A DNA stretch of 64,000 nucleotides from assembly GCF_014208105.1 (NCBI RefSeq), contig NZ_JACHMQ010000001.1, positions 6,138,001-6,202,000 of the forward strand, given 5' to 3'. The DNA comes from Actinomadura coerulea. GTDB taxonomy: Bacteria; Actinomycetota; Actinomycetes; Streptosporangiales; Streptosporangiaceae. The notes beneath the pieces were generated by a model. The model was given only the letters and a program-made list of their open reading frames with translations. It was not told the origin of the DNA and did not search any database. This document shows positions 41,514 to 50,382 of the stretch, piece after piece; the first letter of the stretch is position 1, and every line of letters starts with the position of its first letter. A program made the translations under genes and the position numbers.

Positions 41514-43118
41514 ATGCCCAGGTTGTCCACCTCCGCCCCCACAGCCGACCACAAGCTCGTCAAGGGACTGAACGAGGGTGACGAGGCGGCCCTGGCCGCG
41601 CTCTACGACGAGTACGGCGAGCGTCTTTACGACTACACGCTGTCGATGTCGGGCGACGGGAAAGCGGCAGCCGACATCGTCCACGACGCGTTCATCGACG
41701 CCGGCCGCCGCGCTCCCCGAATGCGCGACCACCTGTATCTGAGTTCCTGGCTGTACGGCGCGGCGCGGCGCCGCTGCATCCGCCGCGGCCGCCCCAAGGT
41801 GCTGTTCTGGGACCGCGACGGCGAGTTCTCCGACGCGCCGTTTCTGGACCGCGCCGAAACCGGCGATCCGGTGCCGGACCGGCCGCGGTCGGACGAACTT
41901 CACGACCTTCTGCGCGCGTGCCTGTCCCGGCTGGAGCCCGTCGACCAGGAGGTGATGCTCCTGACGCACCGGCACGGCATGCGCCCGGCCCGCCTCGGGG
42001 CGGCGCTCGGCCTGTCGGCGCGGCGGGCCGCCGCGCGGGAGCGCAGGGCGCGCGCCGAGTTCGACACCGCCCTGCGGCAGGAGACCGGCCGCGCGGGACG
42101 GGAGTGCGCCGCCGCCGCGAGCGCGGCCGAGGAGTCCCGGTCCGCGGCGATCCCCGTGCTGGCCGCACGCGCGCCGGACCGCCCGGAGGAGGCCCCTCCG
42201 GCGGAGCCGGGCAGGGCGCCGTGGTGGCGTCTCGGGCGCCGCGGCGAGGTCTCCCCGGCCGATCCCGCGACCGAGGCGCACGCCGCCGGCTGCGAGGACT
42301 GCCGTGCCCGGTCCCAGGTGACCGCGGCCGCGCTGCTGGGGCGGGCGCCCGCGCCGGTGCTGCCCGCGGCGCTGCGGCACCGCGTCATGCACACCGCGAC
42401 GGACCCCGAGCTGGCGGGCTACCGCGCCGACATCGCGGCGCGCGGCGGGACGCTGACCCCGTCCGGCCTGCCGAGCCAGCCGGACGTGCCGTCGCCGTTC
42501 ACGCGCCGGTGGCTGTTCACCGGGGGCGGCATGGTGGGCGCGCTGGCCGCCGCCCTCGCCGTCGCGGTCCTGATGGGCCCCGGGATCGGCGGGGGGACGC
42601 TGTCGTGGCCGCCGTTCCGCACGCATCCGGCGCCGTCGATCACGCAGGAGAGGCCGGAGGGCCAGGGGCGCGGCGGGAAGGCGCCGCAGGGGCCCGGCGG
42701 TGGGGCGCAGGCCCGTCCCGGCCAGCCGCCGCCCGCCCCGCAGACCCACGAGAAGAGCCAGGAGAGCCCGGAGGCGCCGACGCCGACGCCGCGGCATCCG
42801 GTGCCGCCGTCCAACTCGCCCAGGCCGCCCGGCGTCCTCGTGGTGAACCCCGCCAAGGTCGAGATGTACGGGACGAAGACCGCTCAGGTCAGCCTCGCGG
42901 CCAAGAGCGGCCCGGTGTCCTGGACGGCGATGACGTCATCGAACCAGCTGATCCTGTCGCAGATGCAGGGCGGCATGCCCGAGGACGGCACGACGAGCCT
43001 GACGATCACGCTGCGGACGGCGCTCATCGGCCTGCCGGGGCAGGGCACGCTGACGTTCACCGACTCCGAGGGCGCGCCGCACGAGGTGAAGGTCGTCTGG
43101 GGCGCGACTCTGCTCTAG
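41514..43118 (+). CDS. membrane-spanning ECF sigma factor with extracytoplasmic domain
   Basis: A 534-residue fusion. Residues 15–185 have sigma region 2 (LAALYDEYGERLYDYTLSMS, AADIVHDAFIDA) and region 4 (RLEPVDQEVMLLTHRHGMRP, LGLSARRAAARE). Around 255–275 is HAAGCEDCR, a short zinc-finger-like site as in anti-sigma domains. A single membrane segment lies at about 335–357 (MVGALAAALAVAVLMGPG). A Pro/Gln-rich linker to 435 leads to an all-beta domain at 440–534 (VVNPAKVEMYGTKTAQVSLA) that resembles BACON-type modules. The ATG at 41514 follows gggag. Sigma, anti-sigma and sensor parts thus appear in one chain. Confidence 0.78.
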   Translation: MPRLSTSAPTADHKLVKGLNEGDEAALAALYDEYGERLYDYTLSMSGDGKAAADIVHDAFIDAGRRAPRMRDHLYLSSWLYGAARRRCIRRGRPKVLFWDRDGEFSDAPFLDRAETGDPVPDRPRSDELHDLLRACLSRLEPVDQEVMLLTHRHGMRPARLGAALGLSARRAAARERRARAEFDTALRQETGRAGRECAAAASAAEESRSAAIPVLAARAPDRPEEAPPAEPGRAPWWRLGRRGEVSPADPATEAHAAGCEDCRARSQVTAAALLGRAPAPVLPAALRHRVMHTATDPELAGYRADIAARGGTLTPSGLPSQPDVPSPFTRRWLFTGGGMVGALAAALAVAVLMGPGIGGGTLSWPPFRTHPAPSITQERPEGQGRGGKAPQGPGGGAQARPGQPPPAPQTHEKSQESPEAPTPTPRHPVPPSNSPRPPGVLVVNPAKVEMYGTKTAQVSLAAKSGPVSWTAMTSSNQLILSQMQGGMPEDGTTSLTITLRTALIGLPGQGTLTFTDSEGAPHEVKVVWGATLL

Positions 43119-43122
43119 CGGG

Positions 43123-43893
43123 TCAGCCGCCGGGGGCCGGGCGCTCCCCGGGGTGGCTTCTGATCATTTCGAGGTGGTCGCCGAGCGCCGCCTCGACGCG
43201 GGCCTCCATCGCCCGCGCGATGAACGGGTCGACGACCATCTTCACCAGCGGGCGCATCCGGCGGACCACGGCGGCGACCTCGCCCACCTCTTCGCCGTCC
43301 GGGACGGGCTGGCGCTCCAGCCGCGTGAACACGTGCTCCTGGACGAGGTTCACGAACCGCCCGGCGATCACGTCGCAGTCGGCGCGGATCTGCCCGGCGA
43401 TGTCGAGGACGGAGTCCAGCGGGATGCCGGCGGCGACGAGCTCGGCGCCGACGTGCAGCAGCCGCGGGCTCGGCACCCGGTAGGTGTCGCCGTCCGGTTC
43501 GATCAGGCCGAGCTCGACCGTCCGCTCCAGGGTCCGGGCGACCTCGTCGTCGTCCAGGCCGGAGCCGAACTTCGCCACGAGCTCCTCGTAGGTGGCGGTG
43601 CCGGGGATCTCGTCCGACCACGGGTCGGTGAGGACCTTCTCCAGCCCGAGCACCTCGGCGACGTCCTTGCCGGTCTCCCAGGCGCCCAGCAGGTCCTTGA
43701 TGATCGCGAAGGTGTAGCCCCGGGCCAGCAGCTTGCCGATCAGCCGCAGCCGCGCCAGGTGCGTGTCGTCGTACATGCCGACCCGGCCTTCGAGGCGGGG
43801 CGGCGGCAGCAGACCGCGGTCCTGGTAGGCGCGGATGTTGCGCACCGTGCTGCCCGCCAGCCGCGCCAGCTCGTCGATTCGGTACTCGGCCAT
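43123..43893 (-). CDS. MerR-family transcriptional regulator
   Basis: The 256-residue regulator has the MerR winged helix at the N-terminus (YRIDELARLAGSTVRNIRAY, DRGLLPPPRLEGRVGMYDD), the helical LRLIGKLLARGYTFAIIKDL segment and a long C-terminal effector region with no cysteine cluster, so it is not a metal sensor. It is divergent from the nucleotide cyclase with an 88-bp gap that holds a 12-bp palindrome, and the two genes are probably co-controlled. Its end comes 4 bases after the stop of the convergent sigma gene. Confidence 0.88.
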   Translation of the reverse strand: MAEYRIDELARLAGSTVRNIRAYQDRGLLPPPRLEGRVGMYDDTHLARLRLIGKLLARGYTFAIIKDLLGAWETGKDVAEVLGLEKVLTDPWSDEIPGTATYEELVAKFGSGLDDDEVARTLERTVELGLIEPDGDTYRVPSPRLLHVGAELVAAGIPLDSVLDIAGQIRADCDVIAGRFVNLVQEHVFTRLERQPVPDGEEVGEVAAVVRRMRPLVKMVVDPFIARAMEARVEAALGDHLEMIRSHPGERPAPGG

Positions 43894-43952
43894 GCCCCGT
43901 CCGCCGGCTCGTGTCGTCTGACCGCCGTGATCTTACCCCCACCTCATTGTTA

Positions 43953-43964
43953 CATCGATCGATG
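43953..43964. promoter_or_regulatory. palindrome in MerR/cyclase divergent promoter
   Basis: The perfect 12-bp palindrome catcgatcgatg lies 17 bp before the cyclase start and 59 bp before the merR-type start. MerR proteins bind palindromes between −35 and −10, so this is a candidate operator. Confidence 0.45.
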
Positions 43965-43981
43965 GCACATAGGGTTGCCGC

Positions 43982-44962
43982 ATGGCGGACGACATCGAGG
44001 AGACCCTCCTCGGCGGCCCCCTGCGCTACACGCGCCGGGAGGTCGAGGCCCGGGCGGGCGTCTCGGACGACTTCGCGCGGCGCATCTGGCAGGCGCTCGG
44101 CTTCCCCGTCCCGCCGGACGACGAGGTCGCCTTCACCGACGGCGACGTGGCCGCGCTCGTCGAGATCCGCGAGGTCCTGTCGCACGAGCTGGTGGACGAG
44201 GAGACGGTGCTCCAGCTCGTCCGCGCGGTCGGCCAGACGATGGGGCGGCTGGCCAGCTGGCTCGGCGACGTGTGGCTCCAGCGCCTGGGCGCGCTGCCGT
44301 CCGACGAGCCGGTGACGTCCGACCTGGTCACCGCGGCCCTGGTCGCCACCGAGGAGCTGCGGCCCTCGTTCGAGCGGCTGCTGCTGCACGGCTGGCGCCG
44401 CCAGCTCACCGCCGCGGGGATGCGCGCCGCCGCGTCCACCGCCGCCGCGCGGGCCGACCCCGCCGCGGGGGTCGCGCGGCTCGCGGTCGGGTTCGCCGAC
44501 GTCGTGTCGTTCACCCGGCTGAGCCGCAGTCTCGACGGCGACGCCCTGGCCGGCTTCGTCGAGCGCTTCGAGTGGGCCGTCACGCACATCGTCGCCGAGT
44601 GCGGGGGCCGCGTGGTCAAGACGCTCGGCGACGAGGTCCTGTTCGTCGCGCCCGCCGCCGGGCCCGCCGCGGAGATCGGGCTGCGCGTCGCGGAGCGGTT
44701 CAACGAGGACCCCGACTTCCCCAAGGTCCGTGTCGGCCTCGCCTGCGGCGAGGTCATCCAGAGGCTGGGCGACGTGTTCGGCACGCCCGTCAACATGGCC
44801 GCGCGCCTGACGTCCACCGCCTACCCGGGCACGGTCCTGGCCGACGCCGGCCTGGTTTCGGCGCTGCCGTCCGGGCCCTACGACGCCTCCGGTCTGCGTC
44901 CCCGCCCGCTGCAGGGCCTGGGCCGCGTGCGGCCGTACCTGCTGCGCCGCCCCAAGGCGTAG
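43982..44962 (+). CDS. class III adenylate/guanylate cyclase with N-terminal regulatory domain
   Basis: A soluble protein of 326 residues. The first 150 residues form a helical domain with a MerR-like opening (YTRREVEARAGVSDDFARRI). The catalytic domain starts near 163: FADVVSFTRLSR carries the first metal Asp, VVKTLGDEVLF the purine-selecting Lys and the second Asp, and TPVNMAARLTS the transition-state Asn and Arg. All essential residues are therefore present. Lys together with the following Thr-Leu favours ATP as substrate, but this is not certain. The arrangement resembles the many pH- or signal-responsive cyclases of actinobacteria. Confidence 0.9.
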   Translation: MADDIEETLLGGPLRYTRREVEARAGVSDDFARRIWQALGFPVPPDDEVAFTDGDVAALVEIREVLSHELVDEETVLQLVRAVGQTMGRLASWLGDVWLQRLGALPSDEPVTSDLVTAALVATEELRPSFERLLLHGWRRQLTAAGMRAAASTAAARADPAAGVARLAVGFADVVSFTRLSRSLDGDALAGFVERFEWAVTHIVAECGGRVVKTLGDEVLFVAPAAGPAAEIGLRVAERFNEDPDFPKVRVGLACGEVIQRLGDVFGTPVNMAARLTSTAYPGTVLADAGLVSALPSGPYDASGLRPRPLQGLGRVRPYLLRRPKA

Positions 44963-45041
44963 GCGGCCCGCGCTTCACCCCTCCACCGCCGCCGATCCCT
45001 CCGGCGTCGGTAACGTCGCAGGTCAAGGGGTGGTTGTGCAA

Positions 45042-45060
45042 TGCAAAATGATGTGTTGCA
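45042..45060. promoter_or_regulatory. inverted repeat upstream of the amino-sugar-acid operon, candidate IclR operator
   Basis: tgcaa and ttgca flank nine bases (45042–45060), and an overlapping ttgtgcaatgcaa lies directly before. The region is AT-richer than its surroundings and is 90 bp upstream of the first gene of the operon, which itself encodes an IclR regulator. Confidence 0.45.
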
Positions 45061-45150
45061 AATCTGGTGCCGCGCTTGGTGCGCCCCATAACCTCCACGA
45101 TTACCGGCACGGAAGTCCGGTTACGCGCTCGTTGGGGTGAATGAGGTCCA

Positions 45151-46713
45151 ATGCACGATCTGCTGGTTCGCGGGGGGACGGTGCTGGACGGCACCGGGGC
45201 TCCCGGGCGCCGCGCGGACGTGGCCGTCACCGCCGGCCGGATCGCCGCGGTCGGCGTCCTTCCCGGCGCGCGGGCGTCCGCCGAGATCGACGCGACCGGC
45301 CGGTACGTCATGCCGGGCTTCATCGACACCCACGTCCACGGCGACGCGGCCGTGTTCGACCCCGAGGTCCAGCTCGCCGCGCTGCGGCAGGGCGTCACCA
45401 CGTTCGTCCTCGGCCAGGACGGGGTCTCCTACGCGCCGGCCAGTGCCGAGACGCTCCGCTACGTGAGCCGTTACTTCGCGCCGGTCAACGGCACGCACCC
45501 CGGGCTGGACGGCGGGCCGGTGACCGTCGCGGAGCTGCTCGCCTCCTACGACCGGCGAACCCCGCTCAACACCGTCTACCTGCTCCCGCACGGGACGATC
45601 CGGCACGGCGTCATGGGGACCGCCCGGCGGGCCCCGGAGGCCGCCGAGCTGGCGGCCATGCGGGCGCATGTCGAGCGCGGCCTGTCCGAGGGGGCGGCCG
45701 GGCTGTCCACCGGGCTGGAGTACGTGCCCGGCGCCTACGCCGGCACCGGCGAGATCGCGGCGCTGTGCACGCCGGTCGGCGCGGCGGGGCTGCCCTACGT
45801 CACGCACATGCGCGGGTACGAGTCCGCGGCCGGCGCGGCGATGGCGGAGGTCCTGGAGATCGCGCGGGCCGGGAACGTCGCCCCGCACGTCTCGCACTAC
45901 CACGGCCCCGGCGACGAGCTGGTCGCGCTCGTGGACGGCGCGCGCGCCGAGGGCATCGACCTGACCTTCGACAACTACCCCTACCTGCGGGGGGCCAGCA
46001 CGCTGACGCTCGTCACGCTGCCGGACTGGCTCCCCATCGCCGACCTCGACGGCACGCTGGAGGCGCTCGCCGACCCGGCCGTCCGGGAGCGGCTGGAGCG
46101 CGACTGGTTCGCGCACCGCCCCGAGGTGTGGCCCCGGATCACGCTCTCGCACGTCCCCGCCGACGAGTTCCGGTGGGCGGAGGGCATGAGCCTGCCGGAC
46201 GCGGCCGAGCGGGCCGGGTCGGCTCCCGGGGCGTTCTGCTGCGACCTGCTCGTCGCGACCCGGCTGGAGGCCGGGTGCGTGTTCGGGCAGCCGCCGACCA
46301 ACAGCGAGGAGTCGGTGCGGGCGCTGCTGCGGCACCCCGCCCAGACGACCGGATCGGACGCCATCTACCAGGGCGGGCACCCGCATCCGCGCGGCTGGGG
46401 CGCGTTCGCCCGGCTGCTCGGGCGGCACGTCCGCGAGCTCGGCGACTGGACGTGGGAGCAGGCGGCCGTGCACCTGGCCGGACGCGCCGCCGACCGGTTC
46501 GGGCTCGCCGACCGGGGCCGCGTCGAGACGGGTCGCGCCGCCGACCTCGCCGTCGTCGACCCGTCCGCCGTCACCGACCGCGCCACCTACGAAAGACCCA
46601 GGGTGCCCGCCGAAGGCGTCGAGCACGTCGTGGTCAACGGCGTCCCGGTCCTGTCCGGAGGAGTCCTCGCCGAGACGGCGAGACCGCCGGGACGGGCCCT
46701 CGCCCCCTCCTGA
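45151..46713 (+). CDS. D-aminoacylase-like amidohydrolase
   Basis: The 520-residue metal-dependent hydrolase removes an acyl group from the 2-amino group of a D-configured acid. PGFIDTHVHGD is the His-x-His site near 65; VTHMRGYE and PHVSHYHGPGD supply further His ligands, and TTGSDAIYQGGHPHPRGW the catalytic Asp. The bridging Cys of classic N-acyl-D-amino-acid deacylases (in GNCG) is replaced: the segment here reads VLGQDGVSYAPAS, so it belongs to a different subgroup. It opens a 13-gene operon; gagg lies 5 bases before the ATG. In context its natural substrate may be an N-acyl-D-glucosaminate-like compound, which is chemically a D-amino acid. Confidence 0.85.
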   Translation: MHDLLVRGGTVLDGTGAPGRRADVAVTAGRIAAVGVLPGARASAEIDATGRYVMPGFIDTHVHGDAAVFDPEVQLAALRQGVTTFVLGQDGVSYAPASAETLRYVSRYFAPVNGTHPGLDGGPVTVAELLASYDRRTPLNTVYLLPHGTIRHGVMGTARRAPEAAELAAMRAHVERGLSEGAAGLSTGLEYVPGAYAGTGEIAALCTPVGAAGLPYVTHMRGYESAAGAAMAEVLEIARAGNVAPHVSHYHGPGDELVALVDGARAEGIDLTFDNYPYLRGASTLTLVTLPDWLPIADLDGTLEALADPAVRERLERDWFAHRPEVWPRITLSHVPADEFRWAEGMSLPDAAERAGSAPGAFCCDLLVATRLEAGCVFGQPPTNSEESVRALLRHPAQTTGSDAIYQGGHPHPRGWGAFARLLGRHVRELGDWTWEQAAVHLAGRAADRFGLADRGRVETGRAADLAVVDPSAVTDRATYERPRVPAEGVEHVVVNGVPVLSGGVLAETARPPGRALAPS

Positions 46714-46782
46714 CCCCCCAAGCCACCCCCCGCCCAGTTCGCCGAGGCCCGTCCGGGCCCGGACCAGCACAAGGAGTCCCTC

Positions 46783-47835
46783 ATGATCGGTAGGTTCACG
46801 CGCGCCGCCGTGGCCGTCACGGCGCTGGGCACGCTGGCCGCCACCGCAGCGTGCGGCGTCGATTCCGGCGACGGCGGGTCGTCCGCCTCCGCCGGCAAGG
46901 CCAAGGCCCTCAAGGTGGGCTGGTCCACGATCTACCTGACCCCGTCGTGGATGCAGCAGACCGACAAGATGCTCAAGGACGACGTCGCCCAGCTGAAGAA
47001 GGACGGCAAGGTCGCCGACTACCAGGTCTTCAACGCCAACGGCGACACCTCCCAGCAGATCGCCCAGATCCGGGCGATGATCCAGCAGAAGTACGACGTG
47101 ATCCTCGTCGACGCCGGGTCGTCCACCGCGCTGAACCCGGCGCTGGAGCAGGCCGCGGGCGCCGGGATCACGGTCGCCAACTTCGACAGCCTGGTCACCT
47201 CCGACAAGGTCGTGCGCGTCGGCACGGACCAGAAGGAGTGGGGCCGGATGATGGGCCGGTGGCTCGGGGAGAAGCTGGGCGGCAAGGGCAAGATCATCGC
47301 GTTCAACGGCCCGGCCGGGGTCGCGGTCAGCGAGGAGCGCTGGCAGGGCGCCCAGGAGGGCCTCAAGCAGTACCCGGGCGTCAAGGTCGTCTCCAACGTG
47401 CACAGCGAGTACAACCTCGCGCCGGCCGCGCAGGCGTTCGCCTCCGCCTACTCCGCCAACCCCGACATCGACGGCGTGTTCTCGCAGGGCGGGGCCCTCT
47501 CGGCCGCCGCGCTCCAGACGCTCGTCAAGCAGAAGAAGAAGCTCGTCCCGATCACCGGTGAGAACTACAACGGGTTCCTCAAGCTCTGGAACGACAACAA
47601 GGCCGGCGGGTTCTCCTCGCTGTCCACCGCCCAGCCGAACTACCTCGGCGTCATCGCGCTGCGCGCGGCGGTCGCCAAGGCCGGCGGCGCGACGGTGCCG
47701 AACCAGATCATGGTCCCGCTGCCCAAGATCACAGACGAGAACCTGAACGAGTACGTCAAGGCGGACCAGCCCGACGACTCCTACCCGATCCAGACGCTGC
47801 CGCAGTCCGAGATCGACAAGCTGATCGGCAAGTAG
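46783..47835 (+). CDS. ribose-type ABC transporter substrate-binding lipoprotein
   Basis: The 350-residue protein has a lipoprotein signal with lipobox ATAAC at about residue 24, then a Peripla_BP_4-type two-lobe binding domain: ALKVGWSTIYLTPSW, QIAQIRAMIQQKYDVILVDA and GKIIAFNGPAGVAVSEERWQ. It captures the substrate outside the membrane. aaggag lies 8 bases before the ATG. It is 70 bp after the amidohydrolase and 2 bp before the ATPase gene. The binding-site residues are not diagnostic enough to name the sugar. Confidence 0.92.
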   Translation: MIGRFTRAAVAVTALGTLAATAACGVDSGDGGSSASAGKAKALKVGWSTIYLTPSWMQQTDKMLKDDVAQLKKDGKVADYQVFNANGDTSQQIAQIRAMIQQKYDVILVDAGSSTALNPALEQAAGAGITVANFDSLVTSDKVVRVGTDQKEWGRMMGRWLGEKLGGKGKIIAFNGPAGVAVSEERWQGAQEGLKQYPGVKVVSNVHSEYNLAPAAQAFASAYSANPDIDGVFSQGGALSAAALQTLVKQKKKLVPITGENYNGFLKLWNDNKAGGFSSLSTAQPNYLGVIALRAAVAKAGGATVPNQIMVPLPKITDENLNEYVKADQPDDSYPIQTLPQSEIDKLIGK

Positions 47836-47837
47836 CG

Positions 47838-49445
47838 ATGACACTCCTGGCCGTCGAGCGGGTCTCCAAGTCCTTCGCGGGCAACCGCGTGCTGAACGAG
47901 GTGAGCTTCGACGTCCGCGCCGGTGAGGTGCTCGCCCTGGTGGGCGAGAACGGCGCGGGCAAGAGCACCGTGCTCTCGCTGATCACGGGACTCCTGTCGC
48001 CCGACTCCGGACGCGTGGTCTACGACGGCGCGCCGGCCGGCGCCTGGTCCCCGCACCGCGCGCGGGCCGTCGGGATCGGCTCGGTGCACCAGGAGCTCAG
48101 CCTCAACCCGCACCAGACCGTCGCCGAGAACGTGTTCCTCGGCCAGTGGCCGGCGCGGCGCGGGCTCGTCCTGCGCCGCGACCTGGCCCGGCGCGCCCGG
48201 CCGCTGCTGGAGCGCGTCGGCCTGCACGCCGACCCGCTGACCCGGGCGGGACGCCTCCCGCTCGGGCAGCAGCAGCTCGTCGAGCTGGCCAAGGCGCTCG
48301 CCTCGTCCCCGCGCCTGCTGATCCTGGACGAGGCGACGTCCGCCCTGGACGACGACCAGGTCGCGTGCGTGTTCAAGGTCGTGGACGAGCTGCGCGCGGC
48401 CGGCTCGTCGGTGATCATGGTCAGCCACCGGATGGGCGAGCTGTTCGCCGTCGCCGACCGGCTGACCGTCCTCAAGGACGGCGAGGTCATGGCCACCCGC
48501 GAGCGCGCGGAGACCGGCCACGACGACATCGTGCACCTGATGATCGGCCGGGAGCTGTCCGACCTGTTCCCGCCGAAGGCCGGGGCGGGGGCCGCCCCCG
48601 CGGGCGGCGACGCCGCGGCGATCCCCTCCGAGCGGGAGATCGCCGCCGGGCGACAGGTCGCGAAGGGCTCCGCGGGGGACGCGACCCCCGTCCCCGCGGG
48701 CGGGCCGGTGCTGAGCGCGCGGGGGCTGACCGTCCCCGGCGCCTGCGCCGGCGTCGACCTCGACCTCGAACCCGGCCGGATCATCGGCCTCGGCGGCCTC
48801 CAGGGGCAGGGGCAGCGGGCGGTGCTGCGCGCCCTGTTCGGGCTCGTCCGGCACACCGGCCGGGTCGAGGTGGACGGGCGCCCCGCGCGCCTGGCGTCCC
48901 CGCGCGAGGCGATCCGCCGCCGCGTCGCCTACGTCCCGGAGGACCGCAAGGTCGAGGGCCTGCACGTGGGGCAGACCGTCCGGGCCAACCTTGCCCTCAC
49001 CAACCTCGGCGTCGTGACGCCCGGCCGCAGGCTCACCACCGTCGACCGCCGCGCCGAGGACCGGCTCGTCGCCGACCTCGTCGAGCGGATGCGGATCAAG
49101 GTGACCGGCCCCGAGCAGGAGGCGCGCCGGCTGTCGGGCGGCAACCAGCAGAAGGTCGCCCTGGCCCGCTGGCTGCCCTCGGAGCCGAGGGTGCTGCTGC
49201 TGGCCGAGCCGACCCGCGGCATCGACGTCGGCACCAAGCGAGAGATCTACCACCTGCTCCGCCGGCTGGCCGACAGCGGCGTGGCGGTCCTCGTCACCTC
49301 GGGAGACACCATGGAACTCGTCGGCCTGTGCGACGAGGTCGCCGTCATGTACGAGGGCGCGGTCGTGGACCGGCTCTCCGGCGGCGGCCTCACCGAGGAG
49401 CGGCTCGTCCGCGCCTCCGTCACCGGGACGGTGGCGCATGCCTGA
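47838..49445 (+). CDS. ribose-type ABC transporter ATPase with two nucleotide-binding domains
   Basis: The 535-residue protein has a first ABC domain with Walker A GENGAGKST near 38, signature LPLGQQQLVELAKAL and Walker B LLILDEATSALDD. The second has the degenerate Walker A GGLQGQGQRAV typical of RbsA/XylG second halves, signature LSGGNQQKVALARWL and VLLLAEPTRGIDVG. An unusual 45-residue Ala/Gly-rich linker joins the halves (about 248–290). The start is 2 bases after the binding-protein stop; the end overlaps the first permease start by 8 bases, so translation is coupled. Confidence 0.95.
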   Translation: MTLLAVERVSKSFAGNRVLNEVSFDVRAGEVLALVGENGAGKSTVLSLITGLLSPDSGRVVYDGAPAGAWSPHRARAVGIGSVHQELSLNPHQTVAENVFLGQWPARRGLVLRRDLARRARPLLERVGLHADPLTRAGRLPLGQQQLVELAKALASSPRLLILDEATSALDDDQVACVFKVVDELRAAGSSVIMVSHRMGELFAVADRLTVLKDGEVMATRERAETGHDDIVHLMIGRELSDLFPPKAGAGAAPAGGDAAAIPSEREIAAGRQVAKGSAGDATPVPAGGPVLSARGLTVPGACAGVDLDLEPGRIIGLGGLQGQGQRAVLRALFGLVRHTGRVEVDGRPARLASPREAIRRRVAYVPEDRKVEGLHVGQTVRANLALTNLGVVTPGRRLTTVDRRAEDRLVADLVERMRIKVTGPEQEARRLSGGNQQKVALARWLPSEPRVLLLAEPTRGIDVGTKREIYHLLRRLADSGVAVLVTSGDTMELVGLCDEVAVMYEGAVVDRLSGGGLTEERLVRASVTGTVAHA

Positions 49446-50382
49446 CCGCCTCACCGCCGCGCTGCGCGGCAACCTGGACGTGACGGGCCTCGGCGCGCTG
49501 CTGGTCGTGCTGCTGGCCGTCTACAGCCACTACGACTCGCAGGTGTTCACCCCCGCGTCGATCACGATCCTGTCGGCGCAGTTCCTGCCGCTGATCCTGG
49601 CGGCGATGGGGCAGAGCACCGTCATGCTGGCGGGCGGCATCGACCTGTCGCTCGGCGCGGTGCTGTCCCTCGCGATGGCGGTGTTCGCCGTGCGCGCCGA
49701 GGACGGCGTGCTCGTCGCCGCGGGCCTGGCCCTGGCCGCCGCCGCCGCGACCGGCGCCGCGAACGGCGTGCTCGTCGCCTACGCCGGGCTGCCGCCGATC
49801 ATCGTGACGCTGGCGGCGTCGTTCCTGTGGGGCGGCGTCACGCTCGTGGTCCTCCCCCAGCCCGGCGGGAGCGTCCCGTCCGGCCTGGTCAAGGCCTACA
49901 ACAACGGCTGGAACGGCCTCGCGCTGCCGTTCGTGGCGATCGCCCTGGTGCTGCTGGCCTGGAAGCTCGTGCGGACGACCCGGTTCGGGCTGTCGCTGTA
50001 CGCGGTCGGCGGCAACGAGCACGGCGCCTACGCCAGCGGCATCGGCACCCGCAAGGTGAAGATCTCCGCCTACGCGCTCGCGGGCGTCTTCGTCGGCCTC
50101 GCGGGCATCGGCCTCGCGATCCAGACCGGCTCCGGGGACGCCACGATCGGCACCCCGTACACGCTCAACTCGATCGCCGCGTCGGTGCTCGCCGGGGTCA
50201 GCTTCTTCGGCGGCGTCGGGCAGATGCGCGCGACCGTGCTGGCCGCGTTGCTCATCGGCCTGCTCACCAACCTGCTGCTGTTCACCGGGCTCTCGCCGTT
50301 CTACCAACTGATCATGCAGGGCGCGGTGCTGATCGTGGCGATCGCGGTCAAGACCTTCGCGACCAGGGAGAGGACGGACTGA
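49438..50382 (+). CDS. ribose-type ABC transporter permease 1
   Basis: A 314-residue membrane protein with about eight to ten segments. The family signature lies in MLAGGIDLSLGAVLSLAMAV and in the EAA-like region TRFGLSLYAVGGNEHGAYAS. It forms the membrane channel with the second permease. It overlaps the ATPase gene at its start and the second permease at its end (TGATG). Confidence 0.93.
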   Translation: MPDRLTAALRGNLDVTGLGALLVVLLAVYSHYDSQVFTPASITILSAQFLPLILAAMGQSTVMLAGGIDLSLGAVLSLAMAVFAVRAEDGVLVAAGLALAAAAATGAANGVLVAYAGLPPIIVTLAASFLWGGVTLVVLPQPGGSVPSGLVKAYNNGWNGLALPFVAIALVLLAWKLVRTTRFGLSLYAVGGNEHGAYASGIGTRKVKISAYALAGVFVGLAGIGLAIQTGSGDATIGTPYTLNSIAASVLAGVSFFGGVGQMRATVLAALLIGLLTNLLLFTGLSPFYQLIMQGAVLIVAIAVKTFATRERTD

